Of a DNA stretch of 64,000 nucleotides, positions 51,960-59,776 are shown piece by piece. How positions within the stretch are numbered: position 1 is the stretch's first letter; the number at the start of each line of letters is the position of its first letter. A program made the position numbers and the translations under genes. Source of the DNA: Nocardia exalbida NBRC 100660. GTDB lineage: Bacteria > Actinomycetota > Actinomycetes > Mycobacteriales > Mycobacteriaceae. The stretch lies in contig NZ_BAFZ01000068.1 in the NCBI RefSeq assembly GCF_000308575.1, forward strand, positions 62,001-126,000, written 5' to 3'. The notes beneath the pieces were generated by a model. The model was not told where the DNA came from. It did no database searches and saw nothing but the letters and a program-made list of their open reading frames with translations.

Positions 51960-54250
51960 GTGCCCTGCTGGCCGAGTTCCTGGACGCCTACGCCGACGCG
52001 CTACGGCGGCACATGGATTCGCAAACCCAGGCCGGCCTCGCCGAGGGGTACGAGCTGGGCAGGCGCGCACTGGTCGAAGGCATCAGCCTGCTCGATCTCA
52101 CCGAGAACCACTTCCGGGTGGTCCAGGACGTGGAGGAACAGCGGCAGAAGGACAGTTCCGCCGAGGGGAGCCGAGCCGGGGCCCGCCTGCCGGAGACCGC
52201 GCTGGAATTCCTCTTGCAGACCCTCGTTCCGCTGGATATCGCCACCCGCGGTTACCTCGACGGCACCCGCCGCTACGAGCAGCAGCGTTCCCGCGCCGAC
52301 GATCTCGCCGGACGCGACGCGTTCCGGACCGCCTTGGTGGAATCGCTCCAGGACGGCTTCTTCGTCGCCGACGCGCAGGGCACCATCATCGAGGTCAACA
52401 CCGCTTTCGGCGCCTTGACCGGCTACGGCGCCACGGGCCTCCCCTACACGCTGCCGCATCCGTGGTCGAGCCCCGAGGGTCCGCGCTACCCCGACCTCGG
52501 TACCGAGGCGCAGCGCTTCGTCATCCCGATCCGTCACCGCGACGGCCGGAATGTGTGGCTCGCGGTGAGCACCAGCGCGCTGATCAAGCCGGAGGACCAC
52601 GAGCGGATCTTCGTCGGCACGTTGCGCGACATCACGGCCGAGCACGACGCGCAGGCGCGCGACCAGGCCGCATCCCGGCTCGCCACCGCCGTCGGCGCGG
52701 CCACCAGTGTGGTCGAGGTGCTCGCCGTCGGGCTCGACGAGGTGCGCCGGACGGTGGGCGCGGAGACCGCCGTGGTGGCCGTGTGGCCGAGCCGCAACGC
52801 CGTACCGGAGGTGTACGTCTCCGGCGTGGGCGCCGACGGCGCGTCGCACGACGGCGCCGCCTCCCTCGACGATCGGTCGCGCGCACTGCTGGACCGGGCC
52901 AGGCGCAGGCCGCCGCGCAGCCTGCTGGCCATTCCGGAAGGGGCGGAGAGCTCCGAGGGCATCGTCGCGCCGCTGGGCGAGACCGGCGACGCGGCGATGT
53001 GGTTGCGCTTCGCCGCGCCCCGGGCGATCAGCGCCGCGGACTGGACGCTGTTCTCCCTGTTGATCGGCCATCTCAGTCTCGCGGTCCAGCGGGCGCGCAA
53101 CTTCGACCAGGCCCGCGCCACCTCGCTGACCCTGCAGCGCGCCATGCTCGGCCCGATCGATCTGCCGCCGCGGTTCTCGGTGCACTACGAGCCGGCTCTG
53201 CCGCCGCTGGAGATCGGCGGCGACTGGTACGACGTGGTGCCGCTGCGCGACGGCACCATCGGCGTGGTGGTCGGCGACTGCGTCGGGCGTGGCCTGTCGG
53301 CCGCGGTCGTGATGGGTCAATTGCGGACCGCTGCCCGTGCGCTGCTGCTGCGCGGCGCGGGACCGGCGCAGTTGCTCGCCGAACTCGACACCGTCGCCGC
53401 GCGCATCCCCGGCGCCATGTGCACCACGGTGTGCGCCGCCGTGCTGGACCCGGTGCGCGGACTGGTCCGCTACAGCAACGCCGGTCACATGCCACCCATC
53501 CTCGCCGACGTGGGCAAGACCGGCCGGATGCTGGAAGGCGGGCGCGCGGTGCCGCTGGCGACGTTCGATACGCCGCGCAGGCCGGAGGCCACCACGGCGC
53601 TGACGCCCGGTTCCACCTTGGTGTTGTTCACCGATGGTTTGGTCGAACAGCGCGGCGTGGACATCGACGAGGGATTCGCCAAGATCGCCGCGGTGCTCGC
53701 CGACACCTCGGGACGCCTACCCCGTGAGGTGGCCGACGCGGTGCTCTCTCGCCTGCGGCCCGCCGCGGGTTACGACGACGACGTCGCCATGGTGGTCTAC
53801 CGCCAGCCGCCCGCGCCGCTGCGGCTGGACGTGCCCGCGCGCGCGGACGAACTCGCTGTGCTGCGGCGCACACTGAAGGGGTGGCTGGCCGCCGCGGCGG
53901 TGCCGCACGACCTGGCCGCCGACCTGGTCGCCGCGGCGAACGAGGCGTGTAGCAACAGCATCGAGCACGCCTATCGCAACAACAACGATGCCGGTCGGGT
54001 GCGGATGTCGGCCACCTGCGATATCGACACCGTCGTCATCGTGGTCGCCGACACCGGCAGTTGGAAGCCGCGGGCATCCGATCCCGGCTATCGTGGCCGC
54101 GGCATCGACATGATGCGCGCGCTCACCGAGGAACTCGATATCGACCATTCGGAATCGGGCACGACCGTGCGGATGTCGGTGACGCTGCCCGCGATCACGT
54201 TCCCGGTGGCCAATCCGTTGCGCGGGACGAACCGCCGCGTTCCCGGCTGA
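51956..54250 (+). CDS. Multidomain stress phosphatase: RsbU-N, PAS, GAF, SpoIIE and HATPase
   Basis: A 764-residue output protein. Residues 1-85 look like the RsbU N-terminal RsbT-binding domain (LLAEFLDAYADALRRHMDSQ). A PAS domain follows (about 115-225, with LQDGFFVADAQGTIIEVNTAFGALTGY), then a GAF domain (about 235-385). The PP2C/SpoIIE phosphatase domain (about 395-615) has EIGGDWYDVVPLRDG, VVGDCVGRGLSAA and FTDGLVEQRG. A C-terminal anti-sigma-type HATPase (about 620-745) has VAAANEACSNSIEHAYR and RGRGIDMM. RsbU-like phosphatase and RsbW-like kinase activity are thus in one chain. The gene for the anti-anti-sigma factor and the sigma factor itself are not in the window. Its end overlaps the convergent DUF4185 gene by 56 bases. 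Confidence 0.92.
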   Translation: MSALLAEFLDAYADALRRHMDSQTQAGLAEGYELGRRALVEGISLLDLTENHFRVVQDVEEQRQKDSSAEGSRAGARLPETALEFLLQTLVPLDIATRGYLDGTRRYEQQRSRADDLAGRDAFRTALVESLQDGFFVADAQGTIIEVNTAFGALTGYGATGLPYTLPHPWSSPEGPRYPDLGTEAQRFVIPIRHRDGRNVWLAVSTSALIKPEDHERIFVGTLRDITAEHDAQARDQAASRLATAVGAATSVVEVLAVGLDEVRRTVGAETAVVAVWPSRNAVPEVYVSGVGADGASHDGAASLDDRSRALLDRARRRPPRSLLAIPEGAESSEGIVAPLGETGDAAMWLRFAAPRAISAADWTLFSLLIGHLSLAVQRARNFDQARATSLTLQRAMLGPIDLPPRFSVHYEPALPPLEIGGDWYDVVPLRDGTIGVVVGDCVGRGLSAAVVMGQLRTAARALLLRGAGPAQLLAELDTVAARIPGAMCTTVCAAVLDPVRGLVRYSNAGHMPPILADVGKTGRMLEGGRAVPLATFDTPRRPEATTALTPGSTLVLFTDGLVEQRGVDIDEGFAKIAAVLADTSGRLPREVADAVLSRLRPAAGYDDDVAMVVYRQPPAPLRLDVPARADELAVLRRTLKGWLAAAAVPHDLAADLVAAANEACSNSIEHAYRNNNDAGRVRMSATCDIDTVVIVVADTGSWKPRASDPGYRGRGIDMMRALTEELDIDHSESGTTVRMSVTLPAITFPVANPLRGTNRRVPG

Positions 54251-55262
54251 CGGTGCGCGCCGCGAATCGAATGGGAACGGCGGGCCGCACTCCGTATATC
54301 CGGAATTGCATGCCCCGGTAAGGGATACCGGATTCCGCCCATTCGCTCACGATCATGCCGAACGCACCGTCGAATCTGCTGTCCGGATGGACATAGCATC
54401 CGTAGAGGCGCGGCACGATATCCGGGCCGCCCGGCGCCCAGAAGGACCCTTTCACCGGACGATAGGTCAAGGCCGTGCGCCAGTTGTCCGTGATCCTCGC
54501 GGCGACCTTGACGAACGCGCCGTAGGCCCCGGCGTCGAACCCGGACATCACCCAGTTCCCCTGGATCCGCCGTAATCCGATCTCGCCGAGCTTCGTGCCG
54601 TCGGCCAGGATCCCGAAGCGCGGGTCGCCGCCCGGATCCCGGCCCCAGCCCCAGTCCTGCCCGTTCCAGCCCCATCCCTGCCAGGCCGCCGGGTCGACCA
54701 GCGCGGCATGGGTTTCGCGAACTCGCCACAACAGCATGTTCTTGTTCCGCGCGAGCCCACCGGTGGAGATGATGTAGACGTAGCCGTCGCCGCCGCGTTC
54801 CCAGGAGATCATGGTGCGTTTGCCGCCGTAGGCACTGGTCGACCACCGGACCCCGCTATCGGTCCAGCTCTCCGCGTTGTCGTCGGAATAACGGATCTCG
54901 CACCATCGCTCGTTCGCCAATCCCTGGGTGACCATCACCCACAGATAGATTCGGCCGCCGATCGTTATCGCGTCGCAGGGCAGGATCGTGGAGTATTGCG
55001 GATTGTCGTGCACGTAATCCCAGAGTTGCCGGGCGTCCCGCGCCGCCGACCGGAATTCGATCGGCCAGGACATATCGTGCGTATCGCTGCGCAACAGCAT
55101 CGGCGAACGCCAATTCGGTCCTCCGACTCTCGGTTCGGTGCCGGAGAAGGTGTCGCCGAGAACGTATCCGATTTCGCCACTCGGCATGCGGAAGGGGATG
55201 AAGAGATCCGAGCCGCCGATATCGGCCATCGGGAGCGGATTCAAATTCTTGATCTTGGGCAT
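54195..55262 (-). CDS. DUF4185 protein, possible GH183-type endo-D-arabinanase
   Basis: A 355-residue five-bladed beta-propeller-like protein of the DUF4185 family. Motifs include YVLGDTFSGTEPRVGGPNWRSPM, IYLWVMVTQG, IRYSDDNAESWTDSG and SGFDAGAYGAF. From memory, some members were shown to cut the D-arabinan of mycobacterial arabinogalactan (GH183). The chosen ATG 55262 has AGGA at a good distance, and the protein then begins MPKIKNLNPLPMADIGGSD with no signal peptide. Secretion is therefore unclear, and a role inside the cell or by lysis is possible. The assignment of activity is by family only. Confidence 0.82.
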   Translation of the reverse strand: MPKIKNLNPLPMADIGGSDLFIPFRMPSGEIGYVLGDTFSGTEPRVGGPNWRSPMLLRSDTHDMSWPIEFRSAARDARQLWDYVHDNPQYSTILPCDAITIGGRIYLWVMVTQGLANERWCEIRYSDDNAESWTDSGVRWSTSAYGGKRTMISWERGGDGYVYIISTGGLARNKNMLLWRVRETHAALVDPAAWQGWGWNGQDWGWGRDPGGDPRFGILADGTKLGEIGLRRIQGNWVMSGFDAGAYGAFVKVAARITDNWRTALTYRPVKGSFWAPGGPDIVPRLYGCYVHPDSRFDGAFGMIVSEWAESGIPYRGMQFRIYGVRPAVPIRFAARTVSRERGGSSRATDWPPGT

Positions 55263-55794
55263 CGCGGATCCTGTCGATTCTCGGAGCGTCACTTACCGGA
55301 TCGGCTCGTAGGAATCACCACGAGGTGTGGACGGGCTACCCCCTCAGTATCGGCCGTCGATGGCTGCGATGTTGCTGCTCCGGTCGGTTGAGGCCGAAAG
55401 GAAATGGGGAAACCGACTGCGCAGCTTGTGTTTCGGCAGTTCGCCGCCTCATCGCGCCTGGTGCCTCCGGTGGAGGAGGTCCCTTACCGATCGCGGGATC
55501 GGCGATGCACGGTGTTCGCCGGGAATGGATTCGCGAGATGTCGTAGGTGCCCGGCAGGCTCCCGCGTCCGATGAGGCTCCCGGCCGTGAACACGCGATCC
55601 GGCGCCCATCGTCGTCCGGAGAACCCTTACGGCGGACCGCGAGTACGGCCCGACTCCCCGGGTGATCGCCGAACCGCCGCTCGACCGGCCGATAGCGCGA
55701 ACCGCCTCGGTATCGGCCGCGTTTGGCCGAGCGTGCAGCGGGTAAGCCGCGCTGTGCATCCCGGACCAGCTCACTCATCGATCGGACGGAAAGC
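55263..55794. other. Gap of about 530 bases between DUF4185 and AI-2E genes
   Basis: No frame here looks like a real gene. There is one inverted repeat, TCGGCC (55713-55718) with GGCCGA (55725-55730), in front of the transporter gene. The region must hold the two divergent promoters. Confidence 0.5.
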
Positions 55795-56997
55795 ATGTCC
55801 GAAAAAGACGCTACGGACGACGAACGTCCGGCACGCGATACCGCCGACGCGGGCCACAGCGGCGACATCGCGCAACCCCACGGCGCCGGCGAAGCCGGCC
55901 CGATCGTCGCCGCCGAGGCCGAAGCCGCGCGGTCGCGCAGTGCGGAATTTCCCCTCGGCCGGCCCGGACGCCGGTTCGATCGGCGCTCGCCGTTCATGGT
56001 CGGGATGACCGGAGCCGCCGGTGTCGCGCTGACCTACGCCGCCATTCGCACCGTGCTCGCCGCCGGAGCGACGCTGATCCTGATCGTGGTGGCGTTGTTC
56101 CTTGCCATCGGAATGGAGCCACTGGTGTCGCGGCTGGTACGGCCCCGGTTCCCGCGCTGGGCGGCGGTGACCACCGTCTACCTCGTCGGGCTCGGCCTGT
56201 TCGCCGGATTCCTGGCCGCGGCGATACCACCGCTGATCACGCAAGGTGACGCGCTCGTCCACAACGCGCCGCACTACGTCACCCACCTCGCCGACCGCTA
56301 CCCCCTCATCCACACCCTCGACGAGCGATTCCATCTACAGCAGCGGTTGCAGCAGACGCTCGAATCGGACTCCTCCGGATTGACCACCGGAGTGCTGGAC
56401 GCGGGGCGCGCGGTGTTCTCGATCGTCAGCAGCACGATCATCGTCGCCGTGCTCACCGCCTACTTCATGGCGAATTTCACGCAGGTGCGCGCTTCGGTCT
56501 ACCGGCTCTTCCCGCGCTCCCGGCGTGCCCGCGCGATTCTGATCGGCGACGAGATCTTCGCCAAGGTCGGCGGCTACATCCTCGGCAACCTGGTGATCTC
56601 CCTGATCACCGCCGTGCTGACCGGCGTCTGGCTGCTGATCTTCGACGTGCCCTACCCGCTGCTGCTGGCGGTGCTGGTCGCCCTGCTCGACCTGATCCCC
56701 GTCGTCGGTTCCACCCTCGCCGGTGTGATCGTCGCCCTCGTCGCGTTGACCGTCTCCCTGCCGGTCGCGGTGGCGACCGTGGTGTTCTTCATCGCGTTGC
56801 GCCTGGTCGAGGACTACGTTCTGGTGCCGCGCATCATCGGCCGCGCGGTGCACGTGCCCGCGCTCGTCACCGTGGTGGCGGTGCTGCTCGGGGGCGCGCT
56901 CCTGGGCATCATCGGCGCTCTGCTGGCGATTCCCGTCGCCGCGGCCGTGTTGCTGATCATGCGCGAGACCGTCCTGCCCTCGCTCGACGAGCGCTGA
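55795..56997 (+). CDS. AI-2E family transporter (PF01594)
   Basis: A 400-residue membrane protein with a polar N-terminal tail of about 70 residues, rich in Ala, Glu and Asp, then about eight helices. Family motifs are GLFAGFLAAAIPPL, FFIALRLVEDYVLVPRIIGRAVHVPALVTV, and VALLDLIPVVGSTLAG. The family is named after an autoinducer-2 exporter, but many members are Na+/H+ antiporters or permeases with unknown substrates. ATG 55795 is preferred over earlier codons in the frame, which are low quality. Confidence 0.88.
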   Translation: MSEKDATDDERPARDTADAGHSGDIAQPHGAGEAGPIVAAEAEAARSRSAEFPLGRPGRRFDRRSPFMVGMTGAAGVALTYAAIRTVLAAGATLILIVVALFLAIGMEPLVSRLVRPRFPRWAAVTTVYLVGLGLFAGFLAAAIPPLITQGDALVHNAPHYVTHLADRYPLIHTLDERFHLQQRLQQTLESDSSGLTTGVLDAGRAVFSIVSSTIIVAVLTAYFMANFTQVRASVYRLFPRSRRARAILIGDEIFAKVGGYILGNLVISLITAVLTGVWLLIFDVPYPLLLAVLVALLDLIPVVGSTLAGVIVALVALTVSLPVAVATVVFFIALRLVEDYVLVPRIIGRAVHVPALVTVVAVLLGGALLGIIGALLAIPVAAAVLLIMRETVLPSLDER

Positions 56998-57011
56998 CCG
57001 GGCGCGGGGTC

Positions 57012-58019
57012 TCACCGCATCCGACGGAGCATGCGAATGACGGCGCTGTCGATGATCGCCCGCTGCGCATCGGCGGAATCGGCGCGGTCGGCGCGCCGCA
57101 GTGCCGCGGCGACTGTCGTGCCGTTCTCGAAGGCCCTCACGACCCGCGGATCGACATAGGACGCCTGGGCCACCGCGGGCGTGTTGCCGAGCGCGGCGGC
57201 CACCTCGTCCATGACCTCCCGTACCGCGCGTTTACGCGCCCGGCCGCCGGCCGGAGGGTCGATCGAACCGAACGCGGCCGCGGCCAGCACGGTGGCCTGC
57301 CAGGTGCGCAGGTCTTTGACGCTGCATTCGCACGCGGCGAGTTCCCGGAAACGCGCGTTGATGTCGTCGGCGCGCAATTCGCCGTATCGGCCGCCCTCCC
57401 GGTACACCAACAGCCGGTCGGAGTCCGACCCGCTGCGCAGCAGGGACCGAACGGCTTTGGCGAGCAACGGATCCCGGACGCTCACTCGTCGCCGGATGCC
57501 ACCCTTGGCCACGTAATCGAAGAGCATCCGCTCTCCGGATACCCGGACCTGTTCACGCAGTAGCGTCGCGACTCCCCGGGTGCCGTTCTCCTCGGCGTAC
57601 TCCTCGCCCCCGACCCGGAACACTCCGCGATCCACCAGGTCGATGGCCACCGCCTCGACCCGCCGCCGGACCGTGCCACGCAGCGTGAGATCCTCCCCCA
57701 CCTGTGCGCGGATCTCCGGCAACCGCCCGGCCAGCGCCAAGACCCGGTCGAACTTCTCCTCGTCGCGCTCTTTTCGCCACTGCTCGTGGTAGAGGTACTG
57801 TCGCCGGCCCGCCGCATCGACACCGACGGCCTGGATGTGCCCATTCTCGTGCGGGCAGATCCACACCTTCCGCCAGGCCGGCGGGATCACCAGCCCGCGA
57901 ATGCGCTCCAGTGTCGCGTCGTCGACGGGTTCGCCTTGCGCGGTGCGGTAAGCGAACCCGCGTCCGCGCCGGACACGTTCGACTCCGCCGTCATACGGTC
58001 GGCTACGGCGCAATCGCAT
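57012..58019 (-). CDS. DNA topoisomerase IB (bacterial type)
   Basis: A 335-residue bacterial topoisomerase IB that relaxes DNA supercoils through a 3'-phosphotyrosine link. The N-terminal domain has RRGRGFAYRTAQG and IPPAWRKVWICPHENGHIQAVGVDAAGRRQYLYHEQW. The catalytic domain has DYVAKGGIRRRVSV, KDLRTWQATVLAAAAF and the active Tyr288 in NTPAVAQASYVDPRVV. It is slightly short but complete. It ends 14 bases from the convergent transporter gene. Confidence 0.95.
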   Translation of the reverse strand: MRLRRSRPYDGGVERVRRGRGFAYRTAQGEPVDDATLERIRGLVIPPAWRKVWICPHENGHIQAVGVDAAGRRQYLYHEQWRKERDEEKFDRVLALAGRLPEIRAQVGEDLTLRGTVRRRVEAVAIDLVDRGVFRVGGEEYAEENGTRGVATLLREQVRVSGERMLFDYVAKGGIRRRVSVRDPLLAKAVRSLLRSGSDSDRLLVYREGGRYGELRADDINARFRELAACECSVKDLRTWQATVLAAAAFGSIDPPAGGRARKRAVREVMDEVAAALGNTPAVAQASYVDPRVVRAFENGTTVAAALRRADRADSADAQRAIIDSAVIRMLRRMR

Positions 58020-58173
58020 TCAGTCACCGTGGTGGTCGGGGCCGGGGGTGACGCGTCGTGTGCTCATATCTCATAGCTGCCCGGTCTCCGAGCGGCGAAA
58101 CAGCCCGAGGCGCCAGGTCCCGGCAGTCCGACCTGGCGCGGCACGATATTCGAGGGTGCGTCCAGCCGGAGAC

Positions 58174-58884
58174 CTACTTGGCCGGGGGGACGAAGGGCTG
58201 GTTGACCGTGGTGAAGTACTGGACTAGGGCGGCGACGGCGACGGGCGCGGTGATGAACAGTTGTCCGGCGAGCGTGCCAAGGGCGCCGACTGCCAGGATG
58301 CCGCCCAGGCAGCCGACGGCGGCGGCCGGAATGAACGGACCGAACATACCCACGATCGTCGCGGCCGCGACCGTGGCGCCCGCGATGCCACCGAGCACAC
58401 ATCCGACGAGGCCGCCGCCCAGGCCGCCGACGACGGTACCGATCGCGGCACCCGTCGCGATGGTGTCCTTGAGCCGGGTGAAGGCCGCGACTTCACGCTC
58501 GTACGGCGTCCTCCAGTGTGCCGAGTCCTCGAAGGGAAGGGCGACGGGCCGGTACTTCGCGTGCTCGAGGTCGAACAGTGGTGTGAGCGTGGCGGTCCGT
58601 CCGCTGATGTCGGCCGCTATCGGGAAGACGAAATCGTCGACACGGAACTCGAGGGGCGTGCCCGCCAGCAGCGTGCCGTCGGTCGCCTCGATCGCGAAGA
58701 CCCCGTTCTCGGCCTGCAATGAACCCGAGTCGATCTGGACGACCACGCCCTCGGCGGAGGTGGTGGCGGTGTAGTTGACGACTTCCGAACCGGCATCCGG
58801 AGCCGTGGCGACGGCATGTCCGGCCGAGACGCAGGCAATCGCGACTGCGAGCGTCGATACCGTGGCGATCTTGCGCAAAACCAT
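58174..58884 (-). CDS. Exported Gly/Ala-rich protein of actinomycetes, function unknown
   Basis: A 236-residue protein with a signal peptide (about 1-28, ATVSTLAVAIACVSAGHAVA). The middle is a beta-rich domain (residues 35-115; EVVNYTATTSAEGVVVQID, LEFRVDDFVFPIAADISG), and the C-terminal half is a Gly/Ala-rich hydrophobic region that looks like two hairpin membrane segments (ATGAAIGTVVGGLGGGLVGCVLGG). Similar proteins are common in Nocardia and Rhodococcus; I know no function. It lies 33 bases downstream of the PepSY gene on the same strand. Confidence 0.7.
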   Translation of the reverse strand: MVLRKIATVSTLAVAIACVSAGHAVATAPDAGSEVVNYTATTSAEGVVVQIDSGSLQAENGVFAIEATDGTLLAGTPLEFRVDDFVFPIAADISGRTATLTPLFDLEHAKYRPVALPFEDSAHWRTPYEREVAAFTRLKDTIATGAAIGTVVGGLGGGLVGCVLGGIAGATVAAATIVGMFGPFIPAAAVGCLGGILAVGALGTLAGQLFITAPVAVAALVQYFTTVNQPFVPPAK

Positions 58885-58917
58885 GTCTGGGGCTCCTCGT
58901 CCTTCGCTGTGCTGCCG

Positions 58918-59295
58918 TCAGTCCTGTTTCACCGTGCCGAGGACGGCCCCGCTGGTCGCGTCGATCGTTACCTCGTGCTCGATGCCGTCGGGCGTGCGGA
59001 GCTCGACCTCCCACACCGTCGTCGGCCCCTCGGCGTCGAGTTCGGCGGAGACCACGGTGCTACCGGGCACGGCTCGGAGCGCCTTGTCGACGGCTTGCTG
59101 CCTGCCGATCGCGGGAGCCGCGGTGAGTTCCCAGTCGTGATCGGACAGATAGGCGGCGACGCGGTGCTTGCCGGGCGCCTGATCATCGGTGGCGGCGTAC
59201 AGCGCCACGGGCCCACCGACGAGGACAGCGGCGACAACGGCGCCTGCGAGGAGCCCGCGCCGACCGGACAGTGCCCGGCGAACGATGGCCTTCAT
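58918..59295 (-). CDS. PepSY domain protein
   Basis: A 125-residue protein. One N-terminal hydrophobic segment (residues 14-34, LLAGAVVAAVLVGGPVALYAA) anchors or exports it. The rest contains a PepSY domain (AIGRQQAVDKALRAVPGSTVVSAELDAEGPTTVWEVELRTPDGIEHEVTIDATSGAVLGT). PepSY domains often inhibit proteases or sense outside signals. It stands in front of the Gly-rich exported protein and may form an operon with it. A set of repeats lies upstream. Confidence 0.88.
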   Translation of the reverse strand: MKAIVRRALSGRRGLLAGAVVAAVLVGGPVALYAATDDQAPGKHRVAAYLSDHDWELTAAPAIGRQQAVDKALRAVPGSTVVSAELDAEGPTTVWEVELRTPDGIEHEVTIDATSGAVLGTVKQD

Positions 59296-59364
59296 CCTGA
59301 AACCTCCTATGCGAGTTGTGATCCGAAGATGCGGATCACCTTCGCGGGCAGCGGCTTAAGGCAG

Positions 59365-59392
59365 CCTGAAGTCACCTGAAATCCGTTTCAGG
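59365..59392. promoter_or_regulatory. CCTGAA repeats upstream of the PepSY gene
   Basis: CCTGAA at 59365-59370 and again at 59375-59380, ten bases apart. The second belongs to a perfect inverted repeat CCTGAAA-TCCG-TTTCAGG (59375-59392). Repeats one helical turn apart fit an OmpR-type response regulator. They lie 70-97 bases before the PepSY start. Confidence 0.45.
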
Positions 59393-59755
59393 AACGGCGA
59401 ATTGCGGTTTTTCCCGCCATCGCCGGACCGGCGGCGTTAAGGTCGGTCCCGGGTCGGGGTTTCCGGGGGTTTTCGCATTCGTCTCCGTCGGTCAGTCCCG
59501 GCGCAGCCCGCGTCGGCCGTGCCCGCTGCTCAGCCGGCGCCGAGGCGCGAGGGTGGGTGCGCTCGATCCCCTCCGAGTGCACTCACCTTCCCGAATCGCG
59601 GTCGCGAGGTACCGGGCGGCCGCACCATCGGGTGCCGCGTGGTGACAGCCCCTGGTTCAGGTGGCGTCGAGCCCGATATGCCGGGCCAGGAGGGCTGGTC
59701 GGCCTGCGAGACGGGGACGTATTCGGAAAGGCCGACTGACGGACCGCCTACCGGC

Positions 59756-59770
59756 ACCGGGATGCCCGGT
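59756..59770 (-). terminator. Small hairpin after the arylsulfatase gene
   Basis: ACCGGG-ATG-CCCGGT, a six-base-pair stem, six bases beyond the stop on the minus strand. No T-run follows. Confidence 0.4.
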
Positions 59771-59776
59771 CGGCAG

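Larger units (their letters stand above)
59296..59776. other. Gap of about 480 bases upstream of the PepSY gene
   Basis: No convincing gene. It holds the PepSY promoter region with CCTGAA repeats and, at its right end, the small hairpin that follows the arylsulfatase gene. Confidence 0.5.
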
